The position numbers and the translations under genes were made by a program. From Qiania dongpingensis (GTDB taxonomy: Bacteria > Bacillota > Clostridia > Lachnospirales > Lachnospiraceae), in assembly GCF_014337195.1 (NCBI RefSeq), contig NZ_CP060634.1, positions 1,860,001-1,924,000 of the forward strand: a DNA stretch of 64,000 nucleotides, given 5' to 3'. Below, one piece after another: positions 7,158 to 16,154 of the stretch. How positions within the stretch are numbered: position 1 is the stretch's first letter; each line of letters starts with the position of its first letter. The notes below the pieces were generated by a model that did not search any database, was not told the origin of the DNA, and was given only the letters and a program-made list of their open reading frames with translations.

Positions 7158-9038
7158 CTAGAATTTGAATATGGCTGCCCCATAAGCCGGCAGTGGATAT
7201 GCAAAGGAATAATCTCTGTCGTCGCAAGGTTTTTTTTGTGAAGTATAAACCGCTTGCTGTTCTTTCCCGAGCAGACCGTGTTCATTGTCAAGCAATAGCG
7301 TGAACTTCCCCTTTTTCGGTACGCCGACCCGATATTCCGGCCTTGCCACCGGGGTAAAATTGCAGATGACCAATATGTTGTTCCGTCCGGAAGGGCTTTT
7401 TCGAATAAAACTGAAAATACTCCGTTCCGCGTCATTGCAGTTGATCCATTCAAACCCGTTCCAGTCGTAGTCCTCTCCATAAAACGCAGAATATTTTTTA
7501 TACAGATGGAGCAGGTCACGGAAATAGTTCTTGAGCTCCTGGTGGAGCGGTTCGTTCAGCAAGAACCAGTCGAGCTCCCTGTCCTCGCTCCATTCTCTGA
7601 GCTGTCCGAACTCCTGACCCATGAAAAGAAGCTTCTTTCCCGGATGTCCTATCATAAATGTATACCCGGCCTTTAGGTTGGAAAATTTATCCGGAAGCTC
7701 ACCAGGCATTTTATTCAGCATGGAGCATTTTAAATGTACCACCTCGTCATGGGAGAGCACCAGGATGAAATTTTCACTGCATGCGTAGGTCATGCCGAAG
7801 GTCATTTTGCTGTGGTTGTCCTTTCGGAAATAGGGGTCCAGCTTCATGTATTCCAGAAAATCATGCATCCATCCCATATTCCATTTAAACGTGAAGCCAA
7901 GACCACCGTATTCCGGCGGCTCCGTCACCTGAGGCCATGCCGTGGATTCTTCCGCTATGATCATGCTGCCTGGATTCCGGCGTTTCATGATGCTGTTCAA
8001 ATGCTTAAAGAATTCAATGGCTTCCAGATTTTCGTGTCCGCCGTGGATATTCGGGACCCACTGCCCGTTTTGCTTACCGTAATCCAGATAAAGCATTGAG
8101 GCGACCGCGTCCACGCGCAGTCCGTCTACATGAAAATTTTCTATCCAATAAAGAGCGTTTGCAATCAAAAAGTTGGATACTTCATGCTTGCTGTAATCGA
8201 AGACCTTCGTGCCCCAATCAGGATGCTCCCCTTTTCTGGGATCGGAATATTCATAAAGTGGAGCGCCGTCAAAGTTTGCCAATCCATGGGCATCTTTTGG
8301 AAAATGGGCCGGCACCCAGTCCAGAATGACGCCAATGCCTTTTTTGTGCAGATAGTCGATGAAGTATTTAAAGTCTACCGGTGTCCCGTAGCGAGAAGTA
8401 GGTGCATAATAGCCGGTCACCTGATATCCCCAGGAGCCGTCGAAGGGATATTCTAAAAGTCCCATGATCTCCACATGGGTGTACCCCATATCCTTTATGT
8501 ATTCAGCCAGCTCCCGGGCCAGCTCTCTGTAAGAAAGAAAGTTTTCACCGCGCCTTTTCCAGGAGCCAAGATGAATCTCGTAAATGGAAAGAGGCCCAAG
8601 AGTTGGAAGGCTGTTTTTCCGCTTTTCCATCCAGCGGCTGTCGGTCCATTTATAATCTGTGCAGCCGCAGATCCGGGAGGCTGTACCGGGACGAAGCTCT
8701 GCTTGAAAAGCGTAGGGATCGGCCTTGTAGAGAAGCTCTCCTGTTTGTGTGGTAATGACATATTTGTAAAGATCTCCCGGTTTTGCCGAAACGGTAAAAA
8801 GCTCATAGATTCCGGATGAGCCTATGGGATTCATGATATGCTCGTCGGGGGCCCATCCGTTAAATTCCCCTGACACGGCCACAGAAACGGCATGCGGGGC
8901 CCACACCGCAAAATAGACGCCTTTTTTGCCGCTGCGGGTTGTCGGATGTGCTCCGAGTTTTTCGTAGATATTATAATGAGTGCCTTCTCCGAACAGATAA
9001 CAGTCGGTCTCTGTGATAAACCCCGTTGTGTTCCCCAT
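7158..9038 (-). CDS. glgB: 1,4-alpha-glucan branching enzyme
   Basis: About 626 residues from the ATG at 9038. A TTG five codons upstream is open but lies inside the previous stop region. The enzyme introduces alpha-1,6 branches into glycogen. It has an N-terminal CBM48-like domain (about 40-110), then a GH13 barrel with GLRVDAV (nucleophile Asp, about 310), AEES (acid/base Glu, about 364) and LSHDEVVH (third carboxylate). Length is normal for the family. It follows a GH13 glycosidase by 4 bases, so the two are translated together. Its stop lies 4 bases from element copy 2. Confidence 0.95.
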   Translation of the reverse strand: MGNTTGFITETDCYLFGEGTHYNIYEKLGAHPTTRSGKKGVYFAVWAPHAVSVAVSGEFNGWAPDEHIMNPIGSSGIYELFTVSAKPGDLYKYVITTQTGELLYKADPYAFQAELRPGTASRICGCTDYKWTDSRWMEKRKNSLPTLGPLSIYEIHLGSWKRRGENFLSYRELARELAEYIKDMGYTHVEIMGLLEYPFDGSWGYQVTGYYAPTSRYGTPVDFKYFIDYLHKKGIGVILDWVPAHFPKDAHGLANFDGAPLYEYSDPRKGEHPDWGTKVFDYSKHEVSNFLIANALYWIENFHVDGLRVDAVASMLYLDYGKQNGQWVPNIHGGHENLEAIEFFKHLNSIMKRRNPGSMIIAEESTAWPQVTEPPEYGGLGFTFKWNMGWMHDFLEYMKLDPYFRKDNHSKMTFGMTYACSENFILVLSHDEVVHLKCSMLNKMPGELPDKFSNLKAGYTFMIGHPGKKLLFMGQEFGQLREWSEDRELDWFLLNEPLHQELKNYFRDLLHLYKKYSAFYGEDYDWNGFEWINCNDAERSIFSFIRKSPSGRNNILVICNFTPVARPEYRVGVPKKGKFTLLLDNEHGLLGKEQQAVYTSQKKPCDDRDYSFAYPLPAYGAAIFKF

Positions 9039-9042
9039 AAAT

Positions 9043-10392
9043 TTACCCCACAATTTCTAATATTTTGCTTTCACAACCAGTCAGATGAAGACAAAGGTGA
9101 TTGTTTTCAATCAACATATTCTCACCTGTCAGCAGATCGATGGCCCGGCTTCCTCCCATGGGAAGAGAGAAAGACAAATCGGCCGCGCCGCCATCAATAT
9201 TGACAGCAGTGATAATATTCTCATTCTCTGATGAACGGCAGAAAGCATACTGCCGGTTGGTCAGAAACAGTTCTCTGTATGCTCCAATACACAAGGCGGG
9301 ATGAGCTTTGTGTATGCGGGCCAGCTTTGCGATGTAGTCGGTCAGCCCGGTATGGTATTCCGAGAACTGGTCCGGCGATATGGCAGGACGAAGCATGTCG
9401 TCGCAATACGGAGTACGCGCTCCCTCAATTCCCCATTCCGAGCCGTAATAAATGGAAGGAATCCCAGGCAGAGTAAATAACATGGTGTAAACAGTGGCAA
9501 TGTGTTTCTTGTTTTTGAGTTTGCTCATGATCCGGTCCTCATCGTGATTGTCCACGAAGGTGTACAGATTGATATTCCGGTAGATACCGCCATTCTGTTC
9601 GGACTGGCGCCGGATGGTGTGAGCGATCTCGAAACAATTATAGTCATTATGACCGGAATAAAGCCCTTTGTGGAGTTCATAATTGGTCACAGAATGTAGC
9701 ATGGATTCATTGGCCCAGCGGCTGTAGTCACCGTGGATGACTTCTCCCATAAGCCAAAATTCCGGTTTCAGGCGGTCACAGTGGGACCGAAGCGCTTTCA
9801 TAAAATCAAAATCCAGGACATTGGCACAGTCCAGACGGATACCATCGATATCAAATTCCTGTACCCAGAATGAGACTGCACTGAGGAGGTAATCCTGCAC
9901 CGCAGGGTTTCTCAGATTGAGGGCGGCCAGTTCATAATGTCCCTGCCACGCTTCATAAGTGAAAGAGTCTCCCAAAGGGCTGCCCTGCCAAAAGTTCACA
10001 TTTTTATACCAGTCTCTGTAAGGAGAGCCATCCCGCTTTTCCTGAATGTCCCGGAAGGCAAAAAACTCTCGGCCCGTGTGGTTAAAGACGCCGTCTACCA
10101 CCACGCGGATGCCGGACTCATGGCACAGGCCCACAAATTTCCGTAAGTCCTCATTGGTGCCAAGACGCCTGTCCACCAGGCGGTAGTTCCGGGTATCATA
10201 GCCATGGGTAGTGGATTCAAATAAAGGGCCGATGTAGATGGCCGAAGCCCCCAATTCTTTTATATGGGGGATCCACGCATCCAGCTGTTCAAAGCGCCCC
10301 TCAGTCTGTTCTTCTCTATTTTCTTTTGGTGCGCCGGTCATCCCCAGCGGATACATGTGGTAAAAGACACTGCTGTCATACCAGGCTGACAT
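9043..10392 (-). CDS. GH13 alpha-amylase-family glycosidase
   Basis: A 449-residue cytoplasmic glycoside hydrolase (no signal peptide). The catalytic residues are in place: GIRLDCAN (nucleophile), LMGEVIHG (acid/base) and FVDNHDEDR (transition-state Asp). It is shorter than neopullulanase or cyclomaltodextrinase because the usual N-terminal domain is absent. Small GH13 enzymes of this form act on maltodextrins. It begins with a GGGAGGT site and sits between a DUF2508 gene and glgB, so glycogen or maltodextrin turnover is the likely job. Exact substrate is unknown. Confidence 0.9.
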   Translation of the reverse strand: MSAWYDSSVFYHMYPLGMTGAPKENREEQTEGRFEQLDAWIPHIKELGASAIYIGPLFESTTHGYDTRNYRLVDRRLGTNEDLRKFVGLCHESGIRVVVDGVFNHTGREFFAFRDIQEKRDGSPYRDWYKNVNFWQGSPLGDSFTYEAWQGHYELAALNLRNPAVQDYLLSAVSFWVQEFDIDGIRLDCANVLDFDFMKALRSHCDRLKPEFWLMGEVIHGDYSRWANESMLHSVTNYELHKGLYSGHNDYNCFEIAHTIRRQSEQNGGIYRNINLYTFVDNHDEDRIMSKLKNKKHIATVYTMLFTLPGIPSIYYGSEWGIEGARTPYCDDMLRPAISPDQFSEYHTGLTDYIAKLARIHKAHPALCIGAYRELFLTNRQYAFCRSSENENIITAVNIDGGAADLSFSLPMGGSRAIDLLTGENMLIENNHLCLHLTGCESKILEIVG

Positions 10393-10430
10393 ACGTTACC
10401 TCCCGTTCTTTATGACATGATTTCATTTTA

Positions 10431-10685
10431 TCAATTGCAGGAAGTAAGGTCAAGATACTTTGCCTGTTTTAGCAGAAACTGATAGCGGATCTGGGCGGCT
10501 TTCAGAGTATAGCTGTAATAATCAATCAATACGGGGTCCGTCACATGATTGAAATTATCCAGGGCATAGTCGAGGGAGTCCTTGGTCCGGCGGATATCTT
10601 CCCGAAGTTCATCGGGGGATATGGAAAAAGCTGGGTTTTCCGGGGCGCCTCCGGACCGGTTTTGGCGTACTAATTGTTTTTTCAT
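10431..10685 (-). CDS. DUF2508 (YaaL-like) small protein
   Basis: 84 residues from the ATG at 10685, which has an AGGAGA site; the open frame continues upstream to 10763 without one. The family core is visible in the second half: an acidic helix (LREDIRRTKDSLDYALDNFN), then TDPxLIDYYxYxxKAAQxRYxFLLKQAK. In Bacillus the homologue YaaL is of unknown function. Here it is first in a minus-strand unit with the GH13 enzyme (38-base gap) and glgB, an unusual partnership. Confidence 0.75.
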   Translation of the reverse strand: MKKQLVRQNRSGGAPENPAFSISPDELREDIRRTKDSLDYALDNFNHVTDPVLIDYYSYTLKAAQIRYQFLLKQAKYLDLTSCN

Positions 10686-10737
10686 GGCAGTCTCTCCTTT
10701 CATCCCCAAGTATGCCAGATTATGGTGAAAATTATAC

Positions 10738-10766
10738 TTGACAAATCTTTTTTTATCATGCATAAT
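10738..10766 (+). promoter_or_regulatory. Sigma-A promoter for the Tad pilus operon
   Basis: TTGACA (10738-10743), 17-base spacer, CATAAT (10761-10766). It lies 81 bases before the first pilus gene and in the divergent gap to the DUF2508 gene. Confidence 0.7.
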
Positions 10767-10847
10767 CTAAATCACCAATTCAAACCAGCCCGTTTTCAGG
10801 GCGAATACCCCAAGTAGATTAATTGAATAATGGAATGGAGGTTGCCG

Positions 10848-11426
10848 GTGAAGTGGCTGCTTTTGGTAGTCTGCGGTCTGGCGGCGCTGTCGGATATTAT
10901 AGAACGCCGTATACCAAATTTATGGCTGATGACCTGGTTCCTGACCGGGATGCTTCTTTCTGGGACAGTATGGCCTGATTTTTGCTCTCCGGAGGCATTA
11001 TTTTGTCAAATACCTTTTTTAGGCAGGATAGCTGCCCGGGCAGGCTCAGAAGCTGGAATCCTGTGTTATTTGTTCCGTGCTGCTGCGGTGCTTCTGACGC
11101 TTCATCCCTTGTGGAAACTTCGTGTGATAGGAGCGGGAGACGTTAAGCTATGCTGTATCATGGGAGCCTGGATGGGAATATCGGAATTTGCCGGATGTTT
11201 CTTTTGCAGCCTGATCTCAGGAGGAATCATGGCGCTCCTGCACATGGTCCGGCATCACATCATTCTTCAAAGATTTTCTTATTTTCTAGCCTGGTTCAGG
11301 CAATGTATTTCCAAAAAACAATGGATTGTTTATCTTAAACCGGAGGAAGCGGATAAAAGAAACACCATACCGTTTTCAGCCGCTCTTTTGCTGGGCTATA
11401 TTCTGTGGATGATGATTTTCCGGTGA
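10848..11426 (+). CDS. Prepilin peptidase, A24 (TadV/CpaA type)
   Basis: About 192 residues. I prefer the GTG at 10848 because GGAGG lies 6 bases before it; the ATG at 10830 has no site. This is a membrane aspartyl protease with both catalytic motifs: SDIIERRIPN near the start and GAGDVKL near residue 100. It cleaves the leader of Flp pilin and pseudopilins at the inner membrane face. It heads the pilus cluster. A second, smaller A24 peptidase lies at 19202, so this locus carries two. Confidence 0.88.
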   Translation: MKWLLLVVCGLAALSDIIERRIPNLWLMTWFLTGMLLSGTVWPDFCSPEALFCQIPFLGRIAARAGSEAGILCYLFRAAAVLLTLHPLWKLRVIGAGDVKLCCIMGAWMGISEFAGCFFCSLISGGIMALLHMVRHHIILQRFSYFLAWFRQCISKKQWIVYLKPEEADKRNTIPFSAALLLGYILWMMIFR

Positions 11427-11499
11427 TCTAGATAAAGAGGAGCAGGCGGCGGAAAGAATTTGAAAAGCGAAATGCTGCAAATCGGACAGGAGGAATAAT

Positions 11500-12534
11500 A
11501 TGGAGGAGCGCCGCAGGAGATTTGGAATTTACGACAGAGAAGCGGAGTACACAAGAAGACTCGGCAGTTATTTACGCAGACGCTGCGGGGATATGCTGGA
11601 GATTAAAATTTTTACCAGATTGGAGACGCTTGAAAGCTGTCTTGGAGACGAAATGCTTGACATGGCCTTGGTGGGGAAGGAAGCGGCAGAGCTGTGCCGG
11701 AACTGCAGGGGCCTATGGTTTGCCGTATTGACGGAGGAAGGAGGCGAAAATGGTTTTTCAGATGATGGAACAAACATTCCGCAGATAAACAAGTATCAAT
11801 CGGCAGAACAGATCTGGAAACAGATCCTGAAATTGGAGGGAGGCCTGTTTTGGGAGGGGGAACGTGACCAGGGATATGGAAATACGGTTTCCTTCCTGGG
11901 CATCTGTTCGCCGGTACATGGTTGTGGAAAGACCTCCTTGGGACTGATCATGAGCCGGATTCTGGCAGAACGGAAAAAGGTGCTGTTCCTTACGTTGGAT
12001 GAATTTTCAAGCCTGCCTTTTCTGGTTGGAGAGGAAAGACAGGAAGAGGCAGAGCTGTCAGAGCTTTTTTATTATTACAGCCAAAAAGAACTGACAGGCG
12101 CCAGAATCCAGGCCGCCGCCGGCCGATGGGGACAGGCGGAATATATCTTCCCGGTCAAGATTCCGGAGGATCTGTACCAGGATAACATGCCATATAAAAC
12201 CGGATTTTTTCTGGAGCTGGCAGAACGGGGAGGGTATGAGCTGGCCGTATTGGATCTGGGGGAACATGCTTATGGAAAGGAACATTTGATGAGACTATGC
12301 AGCCGGCTGTTTGTCCCGGGGCGTGAATCGCCGATGGATGAGATGAGGATCAATATGTTTCTGGAATGGCTTAAGAAGAGAGGAGCGGGAGAGCATGCGG
12401 TCCGATGCCTGATTCCGGCTGGACCTGAAGATATCAGGAAATATAGTCTCATAAAAGCTTTTCATGGTCAGATGGGAAGCTATGTCAGGGAGCTGCTTGA
12501 CAGATATGGGTATGGCCAGGGGGTGGAGGGATGA
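11500..12534 (+). CDS. tadZ: TadZ/CpaE-like pilus localisation ATPase
   Basis: 344 residues. An N-terminal receiver-like domain (about 1-110) lacks obvious phosphorylation chemistry. It is followed by a MinD/ParA-type domain whose degenerate Walker A reads SPVHGCGKTS (near 145). LAVLDLGEHA fits a Walker B. TadZ proteins place the secretion machine in the cell. GGAGGAATA precedes the ATG. The stop overlaps the start of the tadA ATPase gene as ATGA, so the two are coupled. The sequence diverges from the family, so homology rests on fold motifs and position. Confidence 0.82.
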   Translation: MEERRRRFGIYDREAEYTRRLGSYLRRRCGDMLEIKIFTRLETLESCLGDEMLDMALVGKEAAELCRNCRGLWFAVLTEEGGENGFSDDGTNIPQINKYQSAEQIWKQILKLEGGLFWEGERDQGYGNTVSFLGICSPVHGCGKTSLGLIMSRILAERKKVLFLTLDEFSSLPFLVGEERQEEAELSELFYYYSQKELTGARIQAAAGRWGQAEYIFPVKIPEDLYQDNMPYKTGFFLELAERGGYELAVLDLGEHAYGKEHLMRLCSRLFVPGRESPMDEMRINMFLEWLKKRGAGEHAVRCLIPAGPEDIRKYSLIKAFHGQMGSYVRELLDRYGYGQGVEG

Positions 12535-13799
12535 AGAGTGGATCACAAGCAGGACAGGCGGCAGAGCAGAGACAAAAAACAGAGCTAAGGGAAGGAAGCC
12601 AGGAAGAATCACTGGGAGAGGATACGGAGCAGCAGCTGCGTAAACGTCTGCTGGACCGTCTGGAGAGAGCGGGACAGGTGGAAGACAGCCATCTTTTGGG
12701 GCTTATTGACGAGGAAATCGTCATGGAGAGCAGAAGAAATAAGATTCCGCTGGATCGGAGGATTCCGCTGCGTGCAAGCTTATTTAACAGCTTGAGACGG
12801 CTGGATGTGCTCCAAGAGTTTCTGGAGGATGAGACCGTTACAGAAATCATGGTAAACGGAGCGGACTGCATTTTTTTGGAGCGGCAGGGAGTGCTGCTGG
12901 AAAGTGATAAGAAATTTTCTTCCCGGGAAAAGCTGGAAGATGTCATACAGCAGATTGTATCCCGGGTCAACCGGACCGTCAATGAGGCCAATCCCATAGT
13001 GGATGCCCGACTGGAAGACGGCTCCCGGGTCAATGTCGTACTGCGGTCTGCCGCACTTAACGGTCCGGCGGTGACGATTCGGAAATTTGGAAAGAAATGC
13101 TTCTCGCTGGATCATTTAGTGTCGGCAGGGACGATAACGCAGGAGGCGGCAGACTTTTTAAAGGCCTGTGTCCGGGACAGAAAAAACATATTTGTTTCAG
13201 GAGGCACGGGCAGCGGGAAGACTACGCTTTTAAACGCCCTTTCTGCTTGGATTCCAAGCGGCGAACGAATAATCACCATAGAGGATTCGGCGGAGCTGCA
13301 GATTCAAAACGTGAAGAATCTGGTCCGGCTGGAAGCCAGAAGAGCCAGCGGGGAAGGGGAGAAGGAAATCACCATCCGGGATCTGATAAAGACGGCATTG
13401 AGGATGCGTCCGGATCGTATCATTGTGGGTGAGGTTCGGGACGGCGCCTGCCTGGACATGCTCCAAGCTATGAACACCGGGCATGATGGATCGCTTTCCA
13501 CAGGCCATGGGCGTTCTGCCATGGATATGATGGCCAGGCTGGAGACCATGGCTATGATGGGAGGTGATCTGCCGCTTGCGGCCATACGGGAACAGATTGC
13601 TTCTGCCATTGATATCATGGTCCATCTCATACGCAGTCGTGACGGAAGCCGGAAGGTGAAGACTATTTTGGAGGTGAATGAATATGAACAGGGGAAAGGA
13701 GAATATCGTTTCAACGTCCTCTATGAACGTAAAAGTCCAGAGGGGGAACTGGTTTCCACCGGCAGTGAGCTATGCGGAAAATCGGGAAAAAAAGATTAA
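12531..13799 (+). CDS. cpaF: Tad pilus assembly ATPase TadA/CpaF
   Basis: A 422-residue secretion ATPase that powers Flp pilus extension and possibly retraction. All motifs are visible: Walker A GGTGSGKTT (224-232), Asp box TIEDSAELQ (249-257), Walker B RIIVGEVRD (296-304) and His box STGHGRSA (323-330). The N-terminal region is charged and flexible. It starts by ATGA overlap with the upstream TadZ gene. Its C-terminal coding end contains the likely tadB start. Length is typical. Confidence 0.96.
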   Translation: MKSGSQAGQAAEQRQKTELREGSQEESLGEDTEQQLRKRLLDRLERAGQVEDSHLLGLIDEEIVMESRRNKIPLDRRIPLRASLFNSLRRLDVLQEFLEDETVTEIMVNGADCIFLERQGVLLESDKKFSSREKLEDVIQQIVSRVNRTVNEANPIVDARLEDGSRVNVVLRSAALNGPAVTIRKFGKKCFSLDHLVSAGTITQEAADFLKACVRDRKNIFVSGGTGSGKTTLLNALSAWIPSGERIITIEDSAELQIQNVKNLVRLEARRASGEGEKEITIRDLIKTALRMRPDRIIVGEVRDGACLDMLQAMNTGHDGSLSTGHGRSAMDMMARLETMAMMGGDLPLAAIREQIASAIDIMVHLIRSRDGSRKVKTILEVNEYEQGKGEYRFNVLYERKSPEGELVSTGSELCGKSGKKD

Positions 13800-14523
13800 A
13801 AAGCAAAAGTGGAAATTTCCAGGAATCTTGAACTGTGTGAAGGGACTTGGATTGACCGGTATTTTTGCCTATCTGTTCTACAGAAGCAAGGCTGCTTTTA
13901 TATTCATGATACCCCTGGCCCTTTATATGGCAGACCGGATGGAAAAACGTGATAAAGAAAAAAGGAAACAGAAACAGAGCAGTCAGTTCCGGGACGGCAT
14001 TTTAGCGTTGTCAGCCTCATTGAGAGCCGGACATTCTGCAGAAAATGCGTTTCGGGACGCGGTGTCAGAGCTTTCCTTGCTGTATGGGAAAGAAGAAAGA
14101 ATGACAAAAGAGTTTGAAAGGGTGACCCTGCGGACGGAGATGAATGTACCTTTGGAACAGGCAGTGGAGGAGATGGCATCTCGCTGCGGAATCCAGGATA
14201 TTCAAAACTTCGCGGAGGTATTTGCCTCTGCCAGGCGGTCTGGAGGAGAACTGGAAAAAATGATTCAGGAGACAGTTCAGACCATAAGCGGGAGACTGGA
14301 GGTTTGTGAAGAGATTTATACGATGCTGAGAGGCAGACAATATGAACAGAGGGTAATGAAAGCAGTGCCTATTCTGCTGCTCATCTATATGGATGCAACT
14401 TCTCCGGGTTTCTTTTCTATCCTGTATGATACAGGGTTTGGGAAGCTGATCATGACAGGGTGCTTTGTCCTTTATCTGGCCGCTTGGATAGTGGCGGAAA
14501 GGATTTCCGATATCAAAGTCTGA
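13684..14523 (+). CDS. tadB: Tad inner-membrane platform protein TadB
   Basis: About 279 residues from the ATG at 13684, which follows GGAGGTGA inside the cpaF end, giving a 116-base overlap. A GTG at 13765 would give a shorter overlap but has a poorer site. Two N-terminal membrane segments come first (about residues 55-90). A T2SSF helical domain follows (FRDGILALSASLRAGHSAEN, GGELEKMI), then two C-terminal membrane segments. It forms the platform with TadC. The start is uncertain; the family is not. Confidence 0.85.
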   Translation: MNRGKENIVSTSSMNVKVQRGNWFPPAVSYAENREKKIKKQKWKFPGILNCVKGLGLTGIFAYLFYRSKAAFIFMIPLALYMADRMEKRDKEKRKQKQSSQFRDGILALSASLRAGHSAENAFRDAVSELSLLYGKEERMTKEFERVTLRTEMNVPLEQAVEEMASRCGIQDIQNFAEVFASARRSGGELEKMIQETVQTISGRLEVCEEIYTMLRGRQYEQRVMKAVPILLLIYMDATSPGFFSILYDTGFGKLIMTGCFVLYLAAWIVAERISDIKV

Positions 14524-14567
14524 TTATCTGTAGAAAACCTCAGAAATAAGAGGAGGGGGGTCAGAGA

Positions 14568-15926
14568 GTGGGGAAGATAAGTCTCTTTATTGTGGACAGA
14601 TATCGTTTACTTAGAAAAAGCTGTGGAAAACCGGCAGTTCCGGCGAAACGTATCCGCAGATGCCGCCAGCTTCATCCGGCTTCCGACCCAGAAAGATATC
14701 TCAGGGAGCAGGACGGCAGGCAGATATCACAGATTGGGCTTCTCATAATGGCTGGATTTCTTTTGTATGTGGGAGCGGCTATGATCAAAAAACCGCCTGA
14801 GCCAGTATATGACCTTACAAGGCCGGAAGGAGGGAAGGGGCCGGCAGTTTACCAGATGGAGGTACAGGATGGAAGGGGGGTGCGCCTTCCGGTGGAAATC
14901 ACAGTGGAAGAAACGGTCTACACAGAACAGGAGATGGAAAGGAAGTTTAAAGAAGCTTATGAGGAGGTCTGCGAGACCATGCTGGGAGAGAATGACTCTT
15001 TGGAACAGATAAAAACTGCATTGACATTACCGGAAAAGGCGCTGAATGGGCTGATCGAGGCAGACTGGACCTCAGAGACACGGGAGCTCTTGGATGACTG
15101 GGGCCAGATTGTGAGGCCACAGGATGAAATACCAGAATCAGGAGAAGAGGGAAAATACCGGCTGGCCCTCTCATACGGGGAGCTGGTCAGTGAGTATGAC
15201 GTTTTTCTGATGGTGTATCCCATGGAAAAGACGGAGGAGGAAAAATTTCTAGAAGGACTGAAAGCAGAAATCAGGCAGAAGATGGAGGCGGCCAGAAGTG
15301 ACGAGAATGTGGAACTTCCCATTGCGTATGGGGGAGAAACGCTTGAATGGTACACACAGGAGAGCGGAGAAAAAAGGTATATCGTCATGTTTTTTCCTGC
15401 GGCAGCTGTAATACTTTTGATTTTGGGAAAAAAGCAGAGACAGAAAGAAAAGCTTCGCGCCAGGGAAAGGGAAATGCTTTTGGATTACCCAGAACTGGTT
15501 TCCAAATTTACGGTACTGGTACAGGCTGGCATGACGGCAAGAAATGTCTGGGAAAGGATGGTAAGGGAATACGAAGGAAAAACGGAAAAAGGACAGAAGC
15601 CCCGCTATGCGTACGAAGAAATGAGGATTACCTGGAACCAGATGAAAAATGGGGTTTATGAAAGTGCTGCCTATGAAGAATTTGGGAGGAGGTGTGGTCT
15701 GCATTCTTACTTAAAGTTTGGAGCTTTGCTGGAGCAGAATCTGCGCCAGGGTACGGTAGGGTTGGCGGCAAGGCTGAAAAAGGAAGCGGAGGAGGCCTTT
15801 GAGGACAGAAAGAATGTGGCCAGAAGGCTGGGAGAGGAAGCGGAAACAAAGATGATGCTTCCGATGTTTATGATGTTGTTTGTGGTATTGACCGTGATTA
15901 TGGTACCTGCGTTTTTATCATTTTAA
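14568..15926 (+). CDS. tadC: Tad inner-membrane platform protein TadC, with extra domain
   Basis: 452 residues from a GTG at 14568 behind AGGAGGGGGG. The C-terminal part (about 295-452) is a T2SSF platform domain (LVSKFTVLVQAGMTARNVWE, GLAARLKKEAEEAFE) ending in a membrane helix. Ahead of it are a membrane segment (54-73), an acidic soluble region of about 195 residues (75-270) and a second membrane segment (271-287). With this topology the extra region would lie outside the cytoplasm. A plain TadC has about 300 residues. The extra region has no motif I recognise. Confidence 0.85.
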   Translation: MGKISLFIVDRYRLLRKSCGKPAVPAKRIRRCRQLHPASDPERYLREQDGRQISQIGLLIMAGFLLYVGAAMIKKPPEPVYDLTRPEGGKGPAVYQMEVQDGRGVRLPVEITVEETVYTEQEMERKFKEAYEEVCETMLGENDSLEQIKTALTLPEKALNGLIEADWTSETRELLDDWGQIVRPQDEIPESGEEGKYRLALSYGELVSEYDVFLMVYPMEKTEEEKFLEGLKAEIRQKMEAARSDENVELPIAYGGETLEWYTQESGEKRYIVMFFPAAAVILLILGKKQRQKEKLRAREREMLLDYPELVSKFTVLVQAGMTARNVWERMVREYEGKTEKGQKPRYAYEEMRITWNQMKNGVYESAAYEEFGRRCGLHSYLKFGALLEQNLRQGTVGLAARLKKEAEEAFEDRKNVARRLGEEAETKMMLPMFMMLFVVLTVIMVPAFLSF

Positions 15927-15956
15927 AAGGAGCGGGAAAAGAAAGGAGCTGGCAGT

Positions 15957-16154
15957 ATGAAGAGAATCCGGCAGGCAGAATATGACCTGGAACCCAGAGA
16001 TTTTTGGAATGAAGAAACAGCGATTGGAGTGGTGGAGATCATATTAATCTTGGTCGTGCTTATCTCTCTTGTGTTAATCTTTAAAAAGCAGCTGACTTCA
16101 TTGGTAAAAAGTATTTTTTCTGAAGTGAATGACAAGGCGAAAAATGTGTACTAA
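15957..16154 (+). CDS. Flp1-type IVb pilin
   Basis: 65 residues with a short charged N-terminus, then AIGVVEIILILVVLISLVLI, the hydrophobic stalk of Flp1-family pilins. The glutamate in GVVE would be at position 5 if cleavage follows ETA. A basic tail follows. This is the likely major subunit of the pilus made by the surrounding genes. AAAGGAGC precedes the ATG. The next gene starts within its last codons. Confidence 0.88.
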   Translation: MKRIRQAEYDLEPRDFWNEETAIGVVEIILILVVLISLVLIFKKQLTSLVKSIFSEVNDKAKNVY

